Source of the DNA: Acrasis kona
Lineage: Eukaryota; Heterolobosea; Eutetramitea; Acrasida; Acrasidae
Direction of reading: 5' to 3'
Assembly (NCBI GenBank): GCA_026419775.2
Contig: JAOPGA020001197.1
Location: forward strand, 1 to 64,000
DNA length: 64,000 nucleotides
The notes beneath the pieces were generated by a model that was given only the letters and a program-made list of their open reading frames with translations, was not told where the DNA came from and searched no databases. This document shows, piece after piece, positions 1 through 10,561 of this stretch. The position numbers and the translations under genes were made by a program. Each line of letters begins with the position of its first letter. Position 1 is the first letter of the stretch.

Positions 1-75
1 GATTATTGAGTCAGTCCGCCAAAGGTTGTCCACTGCACGTACATTTGAAAATCTAGGCAGTGACTGTTTTCTCAT
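1..75. repeat. Left terminal (7-31) and subterminal (60-75) inverted repeats
   Basis: Bases 7-31 are the exact reverse complement of 1022-1046. Bases 60-75 are the exact reverse complement of 969-984. Such nested terminal and subterminal repeats are typical transposase binding sites in cut-and-paste elements. Confidence 0.75.
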
Positions 76-166
76 GTTGCTTTTGGAATTACATTACCCA
101 AAATAAATTGAACTCTTCTTATTATATTTATACGTCCCAAATATATTAATTTTAGCGCCATCCATC

Positions 167-749
167 ATGAGTATGTTGTCACTGCTGCTTTCTCCCATCA
201 GACGATCAAATTCAACACAGAATCAGATCTTTGAGGAAAGTGATTTTATTTTGGACCTGCGAAGTACAGGGGAACAACTACAGGACAGCTTTAATCAACA
301 AACCGCCACACCAACAACAGCAAGGATATTAACATGGTCCGACGCCACACCAACCCAAAACAACCCTAATTTTGAATCGATACCATGCAAGCACTGTGGT
401 ACAATGTTTTTATATGAGAAAAGAACAAAGAAACAACAGTTTTGCAATCTAAATTGTGGTCAGAGTTTTAGACGTCAGCTAAAAAGAAAAGCTGAAAAAT
501 CACCTGAAGTTAGCATTAATGTTTCAGCAACCTTGAATAATTCGACTACGTCATTAAACAGCTCAACAGAGATTTCATTAGAGAACCTGACATCAAATTT
601 TAATGACACAAGAAACGAAAGTAGGAACTCTACATGACTCTGAATCTAGTTCAGATTTTGGTGCTGAAAGTGATAAAGTAGATGGAGATGAGGACAACTC
701 CAATGATGAAGATGAATCTGAAGAGTCTATGTCTGAATCCGACAATTAA
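167..749 (+). CDS. Zinc-finger protein carried inside the TIR element, probably spliced
   Basis: The ATG at 167 opens a 156-codon frame. A C-x2-C-x18-C-x3-C cluster near residues 74-99 ends in FCNLNC, like FCS/MYM-type zinc fingers, and a basic run (RRQLKRKAEK) follows. The first frame stops at 635-637, but a strongly acidic Asp/Glu/Ser tail is coded one frame away up to the TAA at 747-749. Removing a 34-nt GT...AG segment (621-654) joins the two frames into a 182-residue protein, and that size fits the other introns here. A frameshifted relic is the alternative. The function is unknown; the zinc finger plus acidic tail would suit a DNA-binding accessory protein. TAATAAA overlaps the stop. 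Confidence 0.5.
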
Positions 750-968
750 TAAACTTGTAACAATTTGTATGCCCAGCCTTCCCCAGCTCTAATTTATTGT
801 GATCTGTCCCCGTGATCGTACATACTAAAGTTTGGTTATAACCTCGTATTCTCTATTGTGTCTTCAGTCATTTATTCATTCAATATGACCTTAANCCCCA
901 TTTAGAACCACTCGATTATTTTTGGAACAGCTCAATTTTATTTGGTACATTCATGTCCTATTTAATAA

Positions 969-1046
969 ATGAGAAAACAGTCACGGTAAATGAGTACCGA
1001 TGTAATTTTTCAAGAAATCAAGGACAACCTTTGGCGGACTGACTCA
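969..1046. repeat. Right terminal (1022-1046) and subterminal (969-984) inverted repeats
   Basis: This is the partner of the left end. The outer 25 bp and inner 16 bp match without mismatch, and complementarity stops abruptly outside 1046, which marks the element boundary. Confidence 0.75.
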
Positions 1047-1562
1047 TTAATTTATAAGTTGTTGTTTATTTTGTATTCCGCAACAATTTCCTTGCATTTT
1101 TCATAGAAATCCATGCTTCCTAAAAAGTCCTGGTAGCCTTCATCATCAGAACACCCTTGTGACTCTTCATCCGATTCTTCTGAGGTGGAATGCTCTTCCA
1201 AGAACAATGCTGCTCTTTCTTCCAAAACCATCTTCCTTTTTTTACCGGTGGAACTCCCTCTGAAGATTTTACCTAACAACCAACTTTTAAAATGGGTGCT
1301 TTCTTTGGTGGGTAAGCCTTTTGCATGGTTCTTGACTTGTTTGTCAACAAAAATGTTCTGGTTCGTCTGCGAATTGTCTTTTCGTCAACAGTCGTTTTAT
1401 CCGAAGGCTATCATATTAATTTTCAGCATTGTATGTCAAATTGAAGCGCTTTCCTTAAGAATCACATTACAAAAATAAGAAGAATTATGATAGGGACTTA
1501 TGGTAGGATAGGGATAGAACTTCAGAAACGATTTTGGGCTGTTCGTCATTTTTTATTATTCG
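1047..1562. other. Region right of the element: one open frame, no clear gene
   Basis: On the minus strand a frame is open from about 1385 down to the stop at 1052. It codes a lysine-rich then Asp/Glu/Ser-rich segment resembling the acidic tail coded inside the element. It has no in-frame ATG. It may be a 3' exon or a fragment of a related element. I saw nothing else here. Confidence 0.3.
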
Positions 1563-2109
1563 TCATTTTTCATAAGATACCGCTTTATAATGTCTAAAAG
1601 AAAAAATATTTTTATTTGAAGGAGCTTGCTTTGCTTCGGTGGATGCCTGTTACATACTTAAAAGTAATATCATACTGAGATAACCGAGCCTTTAATTGAA
1701 AGAATTCTTTAATTTGAGCTTGGGTGACGGAAATGATTACGTTAGGTTCCTTTCTTGTCTTGGTAGGCTTTTTTATGTCTTTTGGTACATCCAAAAGTTT
1801 TGTCTTTTTTGGTACATCCAAATTATGGTCTTGTTTTGTTACCCTACTTCTCGTTAATCTTTCTCCTGAAATGCTCGCATTGTTAATAATAAAGTCCAAA
1901 GCATTGGTTTGTTCTTCGTCTAAATCTGAAACAACATCAGCTCCCTCATCATCCTCGCCATCCGACTCAGAATCACAAACAAAATCCATGTCAGGAGTGA
2001 GGCCAGGCTCAACATCATCACAGTCTAAAATTGAATCGTGTGATGAATAATTATCGTGGTCGGAATCGAACGCATCTGAGTTATCTTCAATATCGTCAAA
2101 GTCCTCCAT
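1563..2109 (-). CDS. Hypothetical acidic protein, possibly with one 64-nt intron
   Basis: The ATG at 2107-2109 starts a very acidic stretch (residues 1-70 rich in Asp, Glu, Ser), followed by a basic Lys/Pro/Thr stretch and a short mixed tail. Without splicing it stops at 1612. A GTATGT donor at 1657 and a TTTTAG acceptor ending at 1594 would remove 64 nt and extend the protein to a stop at 1563, giving about 160 residues. That intron is longer than the others here, so splicing is uncertain. No known domain was recognised. Charge pattern and position beside the element suggest a nuclear or transposon-associated protein. Confidence 0.35.
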
Positions 2110-2466
2110 TTGTGTTAATGTCTAAGTTGACTAACTTTTGGAACACAGCAGGAGTCAATAGAAGAGAATGCCCACTGTTTTTAGAATATTAAAATCCATA
2201 AAATCCGCTGAGTATTATGAGACGCATGGATGTCCACCATCATCGTGTTTTAAGAATTAATATCGTGATTATATGAAGGTAAAGTGAGGAAAAAACAGAA
2301 GTACTAGTATAGCATTTCATTTATTGACAATGGATTATAATTTTGGTCCTCAATACCAGAATTGCAAATTGTAGATTGAAGCACCAAGTTGCTCTTTGTA
2401 CTGTAAATCGTAAATCCTAAATAGTCAATCTTGGTGAAAATAATACAGACAACCGAACAAAGTGTA
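2110..2466. other. Intergenic, no gene seen
   Basis: AT-rich spacer between a minus-strand hypothetical and the secreted VWD protein. It probably holds the promoter and 5' UTR of the latter. I saw no RNA gene or repeat. Confidence 0.5.
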
Positions 2467-4401
2467 ATGCGACCTGGAGTTTTCGTCAAGGTAGCTCTTT
2501 CACTTGTTGTTGCCGTCCTTTGCACCTTCGCTCAGGCAGATGATAGCTCTTTGGTAAAATACATCGACGGGGAAATGGTTCCATCCAGCCTTATAGTGAA
2601 ACCCATTGTTGCCCCCTCTTATTTGAAAACAGCTCCAGCCTCCTTGTCATCGGACCAGAAGGGAGTGTTGGGTATTTTGGATGAAATGCTTCAACACGTC
2701 TATAACGAGCTTGCATCCCAGCAAACCAACGAAAATGTTGCTAAATGGAGAGTAGATGAAGCTATTAAAACAGAGGAGATACTTTTTGTTGAGTATAATA
2801 ACAAGGTTTCTAAACATGAACAAGCTAAGAGGGACCTTGAGGAAGCAAGAATCAATAAGGAGAAAGCTATTAGCGTGTACAACAAAGCAGCAGATGAGTT
2901 GAGAAAGGCTCAGGCCAAAATGAAGGAGGCCGTAGATAGTTATTCCAAATTTGTTGAGAATGTCAGGGCAGAGAAGAAGGTCATACAAGAACTAGACAAT
3001 ATCCTAACAAACGCGAAAAAGAAAGCGTCAACCAGCAAGCCAACCTTCAGCACACAACAAACGAAAGACCCAACAGATATCGTTATCAGAGATGTTACAA
3101 CAACAGTTTCGCCAACCAGACCGCCAGTTCTACCACCAAAAGATATGCCTACCGGTTGTGGTTCTTGTAAGTCTCAATGTAGACAATTATCTGCCAAGAT
3201 GACTTGTGCCGAATGTGAAATTGCCTTGTGTCAACCAATTACCATACACACAGGCCCTACAAGTTGCCCTGAAGGTCAGATCTTGTTCACAAAGACTACT
3301 ACTACATCCTATGATGGTCAAACTGTTAACTCCATCGTGACATCATGCATTCCAGTCGGTCCCCTACCAATTGTTGGTCCTACAAAATGCCCAGAAGGTT
3401 ATACTTTGGTAATCTACAAGAAGACCGAAACTGAGCAGTTCGGTCAATGTAGAAAGGACGACAAACCTGACGTGATTAACGGACCCACCACGTGTCCAGG
3501 CAATCAAGTAATCAAGGTCCAAAAACTTTCGAGCGGAATCGTAAGAAATTATTGTGTTGATGTTCCTGTCAAAACATGTTCCGTCTATGGAGACCCTCAT
3601 TATGATTCATTCTATGGCAAGAAATTCACATTCCATCCTCATGGTGATGTTCAATTCTTAAAGACTTTCGACGAGAAGTTTGAGGTCCAGCTCAGACACA
3701 GCCACTACATGCAGAAGAGATTGTCGGTAGTTACCGGAATTGCAGTCAAGCTAGACGAACAAACCACAATAGAGTATGATGCTAAGGAAAATACATATTA
3801 TTTGAACAAGCAGAAGCAAACCTTTTCACAGAATAAGCAATATACTTATGGAAAATCAAAGTTCCAGATTGTGGACAGCACACTATCGTTCGAAGCCGAG
3901 AATGGGGCCTTAATATCAGCCGTCGTCGTCAACGATAAAGTGAAGGAATTTGCTCATTTGGCCGTCAACGTCTACGTGTCAGAAACATTGTATGACGAAT
4001 TGGCCCCCACCATCTGTCAAGCGAAACATTCACCAAAGCACTTGGTTACATATGCCAGCTACTTGTTCTCCACATCGTTTGAAAGAGGCCTTGAAGTCGA
4101 TAATCTACTAGTAGAGACACTAAAGGATAACCAAGCCACAAGAGATGCCAGAAAGTCATGTAACGGTTTGCCAAGCGACAGAGTAGATACTTGCGCATTT
4201 GATTATTTGAACACTCCCGTCCAACTCAGAAGCGCGATTGTTCATGGACACAAACAAGCCTACTCTGACTTGGACGCTCTATTGAAGAAGGCTGGAAAGA
4301 GCATTATTACCAAAGCAGAAGCACCACCGGTCAAACCAGAGTTAGAAGCTATTATGGCAGCTAACAATGAGAGAGCCAAAGCCGCAGCAGGAGCGAAATG
4401 A
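2467..4401 (+). CDS. Secreted coiled-coil, cysteine-rich, VWD-domain protein
   Basis: 644 residues. I chose the ATG at 2467 because it places a clean signal peptide (MRPGVFVKVALSLVVAVLC) at the very N terminus, and the codons upstream lack ATG. Residues about 55-190 form a charged coiled coil, and 190-225 a Thr/Pro linker. Residues about 230-370 contain repeated TxCPEGxxL cysteine modules. From about 371 a von Willebrand factor type D-like domain begins with CSVYGDPHYDSFYGKKF, matching the family's C-x-GDPHY-x-F-G signature. There is no transmembrane segment, so export is predicted. VWD domains often mediate oligomerisation of extracellular matrix or mucin proteins; the exact role here is unknown. 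Confidence 0.85.
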   Translation: MRPGVFVKVALSLVVAVLCTFAQADDSSLVKYIDGEMVPSSLIVKPIVAPSYLKTAPASLSSDQKGVLGILDEMLQHVYNELASQQTNENVAKWRVDEAIKTEEILFVEYNNKVSKHEQAKRDLEEARINKEKAISVYNKAADELRKAQAKMKEAVDSYSKFVENVRAEKKVIQELDNILTNAKKKASTSKPTFSTQQTKDPTDIVIRDVTTTVSPTRPPVLPPKDMPTGCGSCKSQCRQLSAKMTCAECEIALCQPITIHTGPTSCPEGQILFTKTTTTSYDGQTVNSIVTSCIPVGPLPIVGPTKCPEGYTLVIYKKTETEQFGQCRKDDKPDVINGPTTCPGNQVIKVQKLSSGIVRNYCVDVPVKTCSVYGDPHYDSFYGKKFTFHPHGDVQFLKTFDEKFEVQLRHSHYMQKRLSVVTGIAVKLDEQTTIEYDAKENTYYLNKQKQTFSQNKQYTYGKSKFQIVDSTLSFEAENGALISAVVVNDKVKEFAHLAVNVYVSETLYDELAPTICQAKHSPKHLVTYASYLFSTSFERGLEVDNLLVETLKDNQATRDARKSCNGLPSDRVDTCAFDYLNTPVQLRSAIVHGHKQAYSDLDALLKKAGKSIITKAEAPPVKPELEAIMAANNERAKAAAGAK

Positions 4402-4510
4402 GACCTTTTGTAATGGTATGTACAACAGTTGCCAAAATACAAGCAACACTTTTTTAATATCGGTTGTTTTTTTACAATTTTTTGAGGTTTGACATATTCT
4501 GCATGAAAGA

Positions 4511-6535
4511 ATGTTGTCCCCTTCTAAACAGTACGTATTCACATTTATAGAAACAGACAGTCAGAAATCATCGTACGATCCGTACAATCTTGACCCTGAT
4601 GCAAATGCACCAGAAACATTACATCAACAAACGAAAACAAAACCTCCTGGTTTCATGTACATAGATTTGGACGAGGTGGATGAGGATCTAAAATGTCCTA
4701 TATGCCACAATCCTGTCACAAATCCAGTTACAGCTTTGTGTGGTCATAACTTTTGTGAAATTTGTGCAACAATTCCAAGTGCAATGTGTCCACCTTGTCA
4801 ATTACCAATATGCGAGACACAACCAGTTACTATGAGATCATTTAACAACATGTTAGACAAAATCATGGTGCAGTGTAAAGAGTGCTTTATTCTTACCACA
4901 AGAAAGAAGTTTTTAGAAGACCATGTTAATGAGTGCCCCAACGCAGAAGTAGTTTGCATTAGTCAAGACTTGGGATGCACATGGTCAGGGCCAAAATCAC
5001 AGTTAACACAACACGAGGATAGTTGCCCTTTTGCATACATGAGACCTGTTTTTGACCACTTGAAGAAGAAGTACATCAATGAACTCAAAGTCAGAGATGA
5101 TAAGATCAAGAAGCTTGAAGCTTACTCACAAACTTTGGATATCCAAACTGCCGACTACAAAAATCAAATAACAGCATCTACTGGTGAATGTGAAAAATTA
5201 AAGTCCTTGTGCATTTGTAAAGACGATACAATCACAGAGCTTCGGAAGCGGCTCCGTGATGCTCAACTCAAGATTGATCTACACGAACAGGAGAAACAGT
5301 TATCACCACCTACACCCAAATCTGACTTTGCCTACGTACCTACACCTTCGCCTTCTCCCTCCACTGGCAACATTAGAATCAACACGCCAAGACCACTCAG
5401 CCCCAATTCAATCAAACCCGTGATACCCATAGAAACTACAAATCAAACAATCAACAATTCGCACATGGAGGGTCAGCCCAAACCAAGTACACCACGCATA
5501 CAAGGCAGCATGATTGTGAGCGGCGGGATGGGTGGAGAGTTATGGACTTTGGACCTGGAGAAGGAAAGAATTGTTTCCCGCATGCAAGGACATTCAAACG
5601 TAGTGTATTGCTTGTGTAGCATTATCGATCAGGAGGTAATTGCATCGGGAGGTCAAGATCACACAGTGCGCACTTGGACAATTAAAACAGGAAAATGCCT
5701 AAAAGTCATGACCGGTCACATTGCGCCGGTGCAATGCTTGACACGCGTACCTGCCTCTAGCCCTTCCAACAATTATTTTTTAGTGAGTGGATCTCTAGAT
5801 CATACAATTAGAGTGTGGGACCCTAGTACAGGAGAATGTAAATTCAGAATGGATGCCGGTAAAAAGACCATCAGGTTCGTTTTGAGTGCGGAACCTGACG
5901 TCGTGGCTAGTTGCTGCGATGATGGTGCGATTAGAATGTGGGATTTGACGAACGGAACAATGAAGAGCGAACTTTTAGGTCACAAAGGAGCGATAGGGTC
6001 GGCTTTGGTCACTAGTCAAGGAGACCTCATAACGGGTGGTTATGACCATACCGTTAGGGTTTGGAGAAGAGACTCGATGAATGTTTGGAACATGAGTGTG
6101 ATGGGGTCTGGCGACGGTAGCGGACATCAAGGAGCTGTTCAATGCTTGATACAGTTTAATTCTAATACATTGGTAAGTGGAGGCAGGGACTGTAGGGCTT
6201 GTGTGTGGAGTTATGATCAAGGACAGGATGTGATTGGTAGGTGTAGGATCGTGTTGACCGGACATAGTGGAAGTGTAGATTGTTTGTGTGCTCTTGATGA
6301 TGAGAGAATAGCAACGGCCGGTAATGATAAGAATGTAAAAATATGGGACATGAATAGAGGAGTTTGCCTCATGACATTATCAGGTCACAAGAGTCATATT
6401 GTTAGAATTATAAAGTACGGCCCATATGTAGCTAGTTGTGGATTCGATCACATCACTAATGTTTGGGATGCTGAGTATGGTCAGCTGTTGAGGACGATAC
6501 ACTCTCCAAAACCTTTTGCGATTCTTCATTTGTGA
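4511..6535 (+). CDS. TRAF7-like RING / TRAF zinc finger / WD40 protein
   Basis: 674 residues in one exon. Residues about 62-101 are a RING finger (CPICHN...CGHNFCEIC...CPPC). Residues 118-175 hold TRAF-type zinc fingers, 180-245 a coiled coil, 250-325 a Ser/Pro/Thr linker, and 335-674 a beta-propeller of about seven WD40 repeats ending in WD or WT. This domain order and length match the TRAF7 family of E3 ubiquitin ligases that act in MAP-kinase signalling. E3 activity is inferred from the intact RING cysteines and histidine. The start is the first ATG of the frame. It ends just before a tightly packed plus-strand gene. Confidence 0.85.
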   Translation: MLSPSKQYVFTFIETDSQKSSYDPYNLDPDANAPETLHQQTKTKPPGFMYIDLDEVDEDLKCPICHNPVTNPVTALCGHNFCEICATIPSAMCPPCQLPICETQPVTMRSFNNMLDKIMVQCKECFILTTRKKFLEDHVNECPNAEVVCISQDLGCTWSGPKSQLTQHEDSCPFAYMRPVFDHLKKKYINELKVRDDKIKKLEAYSQTLDIQTADYKNQITASTGECEKLKSLCICKDDTITELRKRLRDAQLKIDLHEQEKQLSPPTPKSDFAYVPTPSPSPSTGNIRINTPRPLSPNSIKPVIPIETTNQTINNSHMEGQPKPSTPRIQGSMIVSGGMGGELWTLDLEKERIVSRMQGHSNVVYCLCSIIDQEVIASGGQDHTVRTWTIKTGKCLKVMTGHIAPVQCLTRVPASSPSNNYFLVSGSLDHTIRVWDPSTGECKFRMDAGKKTIRFVLSAEPDVVASCCDDGAIRMWDLTNGTMKSELLGHKGAIGSALVTSQGDLITGGYDHTVRVWRRDSMNVWNMSVMGSGDGSGHQGAVQCLIQFNSNTLVSGGRDCRACVWSYDQGQDVIGRCRIVLTGHSGSVDCLCALDDERIATAGNDKNVKIWDMNRGVCLMTLSGHKSHIVRIIKYGPYVASCGFDHITNVWDAEYGQLLRTIHSPKPFAILHL

Positions 6536-6602
6536 ATAATAATAAAACACAATCTTATTGTAACAAAATAGAACATTCAATAGCCAGGCTGGACTATGAA
6601 AT

Positions 6603-7175
6603 ATGGGGAACAGCGTTAATATCACCCTCCGCAACAACACTTCATACAAGGTGCGCCTAACAGACAGTGAGATTTTTTCAGGATATTCCTCGATAATTAA
6701 TACAAAGCCGGTCCAACCGAAGAGCGGAGAGGCGGTGCTTATATTTACTTGTGAACCACGCATATGGGATACCTTCAAGTCGGATTGGTACCATGCTAAA
6801 TTTCAGTTCTTGATATACTCCGACGAAAACAAACAAAAGTATCAATTTAGTATTAAGGTGAAGTTTAATGATGAAGTTAAATCTGGTAGCGAGATATACA
6901 TAGAACCTTTTCTTGACGAAAGCAACAGATCATTTCCATTCATTTACTCGGAAGCAATTGGTGTGGATCCAGTTACGTACAAATTCATTTTAGAGGAGGC
7001 ACAGGACATTACAATGAAACAGTCAAATTCAACACTAATTCTATCGCCCGAAGACCGGTCTTTGTGGACCATGACTAGCGACGTTCCAGTCATGTCATCA
7101 TATAATGAAGAGGGAACCGAGAATGACGAAATTGAAGATGCTTTGTCAGACGATCAATCACAAGAAACTTCATAA
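6603..7175 (+). CDS. Hypothetical 190-residue protein with predicted N-myristoylation
   Basis: The sequence starts MGNSVN, which fits the N-myristoylation consensus (Gly2, small residue at position 6). Residues 5-130 alternate hydrophobic and polar positions, suggesting an all-beta fold, and the last 35 residues are acidic and Ser/Thr-rich. No family was recognised. It lies 68 bp after the TRAF7-like gene on the same strand. Its stop is only 21 bp from the convergent Ku70 stop, so the two 3' ends must overlap. Confidence 0.6.
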   Translation: MGNSVNITLRNNTSYKVRLTDSEIFSGYSSIINTKPVQPKSGEAVLIFTCEPRIWDTFKSDWYHAKFQFLIYSDENKQKYQFSIKVKFNDEVKSGSEIYIEPFLDESNRSFPFIYSEAIGVDPVTYKFILEEAQDITMKQSNSTLILSPEDRSLWTMTSDVPVMSSYNEEGTENDEIEDALSDDQSQETS

Positions 7176-7196
7176 AGTGTGTACATTAAACATTTA

Positions 7197-9223
7197 TTAA
7201 ATCTTACCCTTCTCCCTAAAAATGATGTTAACATTAAAATCAGTCGAACGTACTTTAAAAAGTCTACAATTCTCTTCACAATCACAGGTTTGGTTCCGGA
7301 TACCGCTAATTTATACTGCTTCAAGAACTCCTTAAGCACTGGCAGAGTCAAGCTGTTTAGATTATCATCCTTCGCTAGAGCCACCATGTCAATTCCTTCA
7401 TCCTCGTCTCCTTCCTGGTCGTCTTCATCTTCCTTTTTAACCGTTTTTGCCTTCTTTTTTGGTTTTTCTTCTTGTTCGTCATCTTCCTTCTTTCTTTTGG
7501 GTGCTGGTTTCTTCTTTTCATCTGACTCCGGGTGATAGTCATGTGGATAGACGGTTGCTTTGAATTTTTCAATCTCTTCCTTGTACTTTTTCATTCCCTC
7601 CACATCAGGCATCACATGGTCCTTTACTGGTTCAATGTTACTTCTTTCAAGTGCCAAAGCCTGAAGGGCCGCATAATGTTTTTGTAATGCAGGGTTGTCA
7701 AAATCCAAAGGGTCAAACAGGAAATTAATCTTCTTACAAATTCTCTTCGCGGCGTTCACAGCATCATCGCCAACCTTCACAGATCCTTCCGGCGCTTGTA
7801 CGGATAATTTTCTGACACCATCAGCAAAGGGAAGGTAAATAACGTGGAACCCAGGAGGACTAATTTGTGCACCGTCCTCATCAAGCTTTTCTTTACTTGG
7901 AGTCAAGGCTGCATAGATTGGACTTGCGTTCGCACGAGGTAACATTCTCACGATGGCAATGCGATCCATTTCAATCATTTTAGTGTGAAGTGCTGCAAAG
8001 GCTTGAAGGCTTCCCGTTATGTTTGAATTTGGGTACAGGAAACTGCTTGGTCTAATGTTAAGGGAGAATTTCAATCTCGAAGATGGCTTGAACCCCAACA
8101 ACTTGATGGACTGTTGCTTGTCGGTGATTTGTTCCTTGATTTTAATCAGCTCTTGTTTGGTAAATTGTACTCTTTTCCCACCATAATCATAAGCGTAGAT
8201 AATGTCCTTGGGCATGAGTTCGCTGCCAGTATCTATGCATAGGTTTCTAACTTGTGATTTGATCTGTCTGTTTGTATCTGCATGCAAGTATGTGGGGTTG
8301 GATCGCTTGGTGCGATGTATCATGTTGAACAAACTGACACTTAGTGAGAGGTTGTCCGAAATTTCCAAGGGCAACGAGCACATGCTTCTCTTTTTGTGTT
8401 CCTTGCGTCGCACCTTATCACGTAAGACTTCCAATCTATCGGCATAATCAAACACAATGTTACCAGTGTATTCATCCTCTCCTACTGCAATCAACTTGTT
8501 CCAAAAAATGTTGGCATCGAATGGTGCGGTTTTTGATTTGAGAACGAACAGTTCGATTGTGATGTCCGATTCTATTAAATAGCGTGATCTTTCCAAGCAC
8601 TTTTTCTTCATCTCGGCGGATGATGTGGGGTCCTCATCGTTTGTGAACAAGAATATACGCTTGTAGCCAACATTCTTGGGAACGTGGTTAAATAAATGTT
8701 GGCATGTCCACAGGGCATTGTCCAGGCTGTTCTTTGTTGGCGCATGTCCAAAAACACTTGCGTCAGAAATGCCCTCTAATTGTTTTATGCGGTTTGCGTC
8801 TGGAATGTCCATGTCGTGGTAGAGGTAAACATTATCAAAGTCATAAGGATTCTTCTTTTCTTTCTGAACGATGTTTTAATAAATAGAAAAAAAATTCGTA
8901 CGGTGTTATAAAAGATTACTCCCATGACGTCGCTTGTTGAGGAGATGATCTTATCACAATAAGCCTGACTGGCACATTTTACAGCATAATAAAAAGGCTT
9001 TACGTCCCTTTCATCCTCTGTTTTGATATCTTCCAAGGTTTTCTCAAACATTGTTTCGCCAGCATCAATCATGAATAATATACTATCCTTGTCATGACGC
9101 GCCTTTGGGTGTTATTTGGTATTAAATTATACCTCGTACCTCATCTGCTTCCTCTGATTCATCTTCGTCGTTCAGTACATCGGACAAAGGGTCATCATTC
9201 CACTCCTGCCACGTTTGAGACAT
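7197..9223 (-). CDS. XRCC6: Ku70, DNA end-binding subunit for non-homologous end joining
   Basis: 637 residues from four exons: 9223-9140, 9102-8902, 8863-7254 and 7215-7197. Introns are 37, 38 and 38 nt. Exon 1 codes an acidic leader (MSQTWQEWNDD), and exon 2 the start of the von Willebrand A-like domain (DSILFMIDAGETMFE). The Ku core follows, with the typical GFKPSSRLKF and ADGVRKL regions. A Lys/Glu-rich linker leads to a C-terminal SAP domain (SLTLPVLKEFLKQYKL). Ku70 pairs with Ku80 to ring broken DNA ends. The last exon is only 19 nt, coding EKGKI; without that splice the frame runs on to 7154. The SAP domain separates it from Ku80. Confidence 0.93.
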
Positions 9224-9286
9224 CTTCCAGATTTTTAATGAAATTGCGCCACTGATATGGTCAACTAATTTATAGAGTTATCAACA

Positions 9287-10474
9287 ATGAAGCCAAATCT
9301 TGTGATTAACTCACCAACAAAGAGTAAGATAGGTCCAGTATCTCCTTATAAGCAAGCATTTGTTACACCAAAGGTTGGTTCAAACCCCTCATCTCCTAAA
9401 GTGCAGTTAGCGAGAAAAGGACCAATCGTATCCAAGAATACAAAAAACGATGACGACGAAACGACAATCAGTAGCAACTTTGCTAATGCAGCTAATAATG
9501 CAGTGCTGAGTCCTAGCAATAGAAATGCTGAGGTGGATTACAAACTATACGAGAACCTTTTTAAAATCAAAAGGAAGGCAAAGTTGGCTGTAGGCGTGCA
9601 CTCAACACAAGGGTTCAGAAACACCATGGAGGACGAACATTTCTTTATAAGAGAGTTGGATACAAAGTCTGGGATACAAACTAATTTTCAACCACATTCA
9701 ATGTTTGGTGTAAGTCTGATGCACACATTTGGACAGAATTCACCAAACACTAACAGGTGTTCGATGGTCATAGTGGCAAAGATGCTGCGACCTACTGTAA
9801 GAACAACATGTACAAGTTTGTATGCAAACAAAAATCATTCTCAGACAATGCAGAAAGAGCTTTACAGGATGGGTTTCTCGAATTGGACGAAGCCTTTAGG
9901 AAATTCTCATTAGAAGAAGAGAAGGCGTCGTCTACTGCTGGTTGTACTGCAGTCGTGGGATACGTGAGGGAAGGCTCCCTCTATGTGGCAAACAGTGGCG
10001 ATTCTAGAGCAGTTCTCGCTGTTGGCGGCAGGGCAATTGCCATGTCTGATGACCACAAGCCAACAAGACAAGATGAAAAGAAGAGAATAGAAGCACTGGG
10101 TGGTAAAGTTGAATATGGGAGGGTCGGAGGTTTGCTTGCAGTTTCTAGGGCAATTGGAGATTTTGAATACAAACAAGACGGCAAGCACCTTGTGACCGCC
10201 AAACCGGACATACAGTCCACAATATTAACAAAAGATTCTGATTTTATCATTTTAGCATGTGATGGATGTAAGCTTGCATTTCTATATTTTACTAATATAT
10301 AAAGTATGGGATGTTATGACGAGTAAAGAGGCCATCAAGCTGGCATATCCACTCTTGCTTCAATATGGCGACGCTAACAAAGTGTGCGAGAAACTGGTTG
10401 ACGAAGCCTTGGAGAGAAGTAGCATGGATAACATTACTTGCATGATGGTGCTGTTGCGTGAGTTAAATGTATAA
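9287..10474 (+). CDS. PP2C-family (PPM) serine/threonine phosphatase
   Basis: 367 residues from exons 9287-9709, 9757-10267 and 10305-10474, with introns of 47 and 37 nt. Residues 1-90 are a Ser/Pro-rich leader. The catalytic domain shows the PPM metal-binding motifs: RNTMEDEH, VFDGHSG, SGDSRAVL, AVSRAIGD, ACDGLWDV and DNIT. The acidic residues in these motifs hold two Mg/Mn ions that drive dephosphorylation. The first exon joint restores FG-VFDGHSG and the second restores CDGLWDV, so both introns are certain. It diverges from Ku70 across 63 bp, so the two genes may share a promoter region. Confidence 0.93.
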
Positions 10475-10561
10475 ACAAAGTCCAATGAAAATCTGGACGG
10501 CGATGATTTTGTAATGTTAGTTGACAAAAATAAAAGTTTTAAACTCAAATACCGATCACTC

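Larger units (their letters stand above)
7..1046. mobile_element. DNA-transposon-like element with 25-bp terminal inverted repeats
   Basis: A stretch of about 1.04 kb is bounded by perfect 25-bp inverted repeats at 7-31 and 1022-1046. The left copy begins TGAGTCAGTCC. A second perfect inverted repeat of 16 bp lies inside them, at 60-75 and 969-984. The flanking tetranucleotides are TTAT on the left and TTAA on the right, so a TTAA-like target duplication with one change is possible but not shown. The interior holds one short gene (167-749) that does not resemble a full transposase. A nonautonomous or domesticated element, mobilised from elsewhere, is the simplest reading. An unresolved base (N) sits at 896. 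The family is not recognised. Confidence 0.7.

Noticed and set aside
7154-7196. Extension of Ku70 past the last intron
   Set aside because: The extra residues come from reading through a clear 38-nt GT...AG intron. Splicing gives a short EKGKI end with a stop at 7197.
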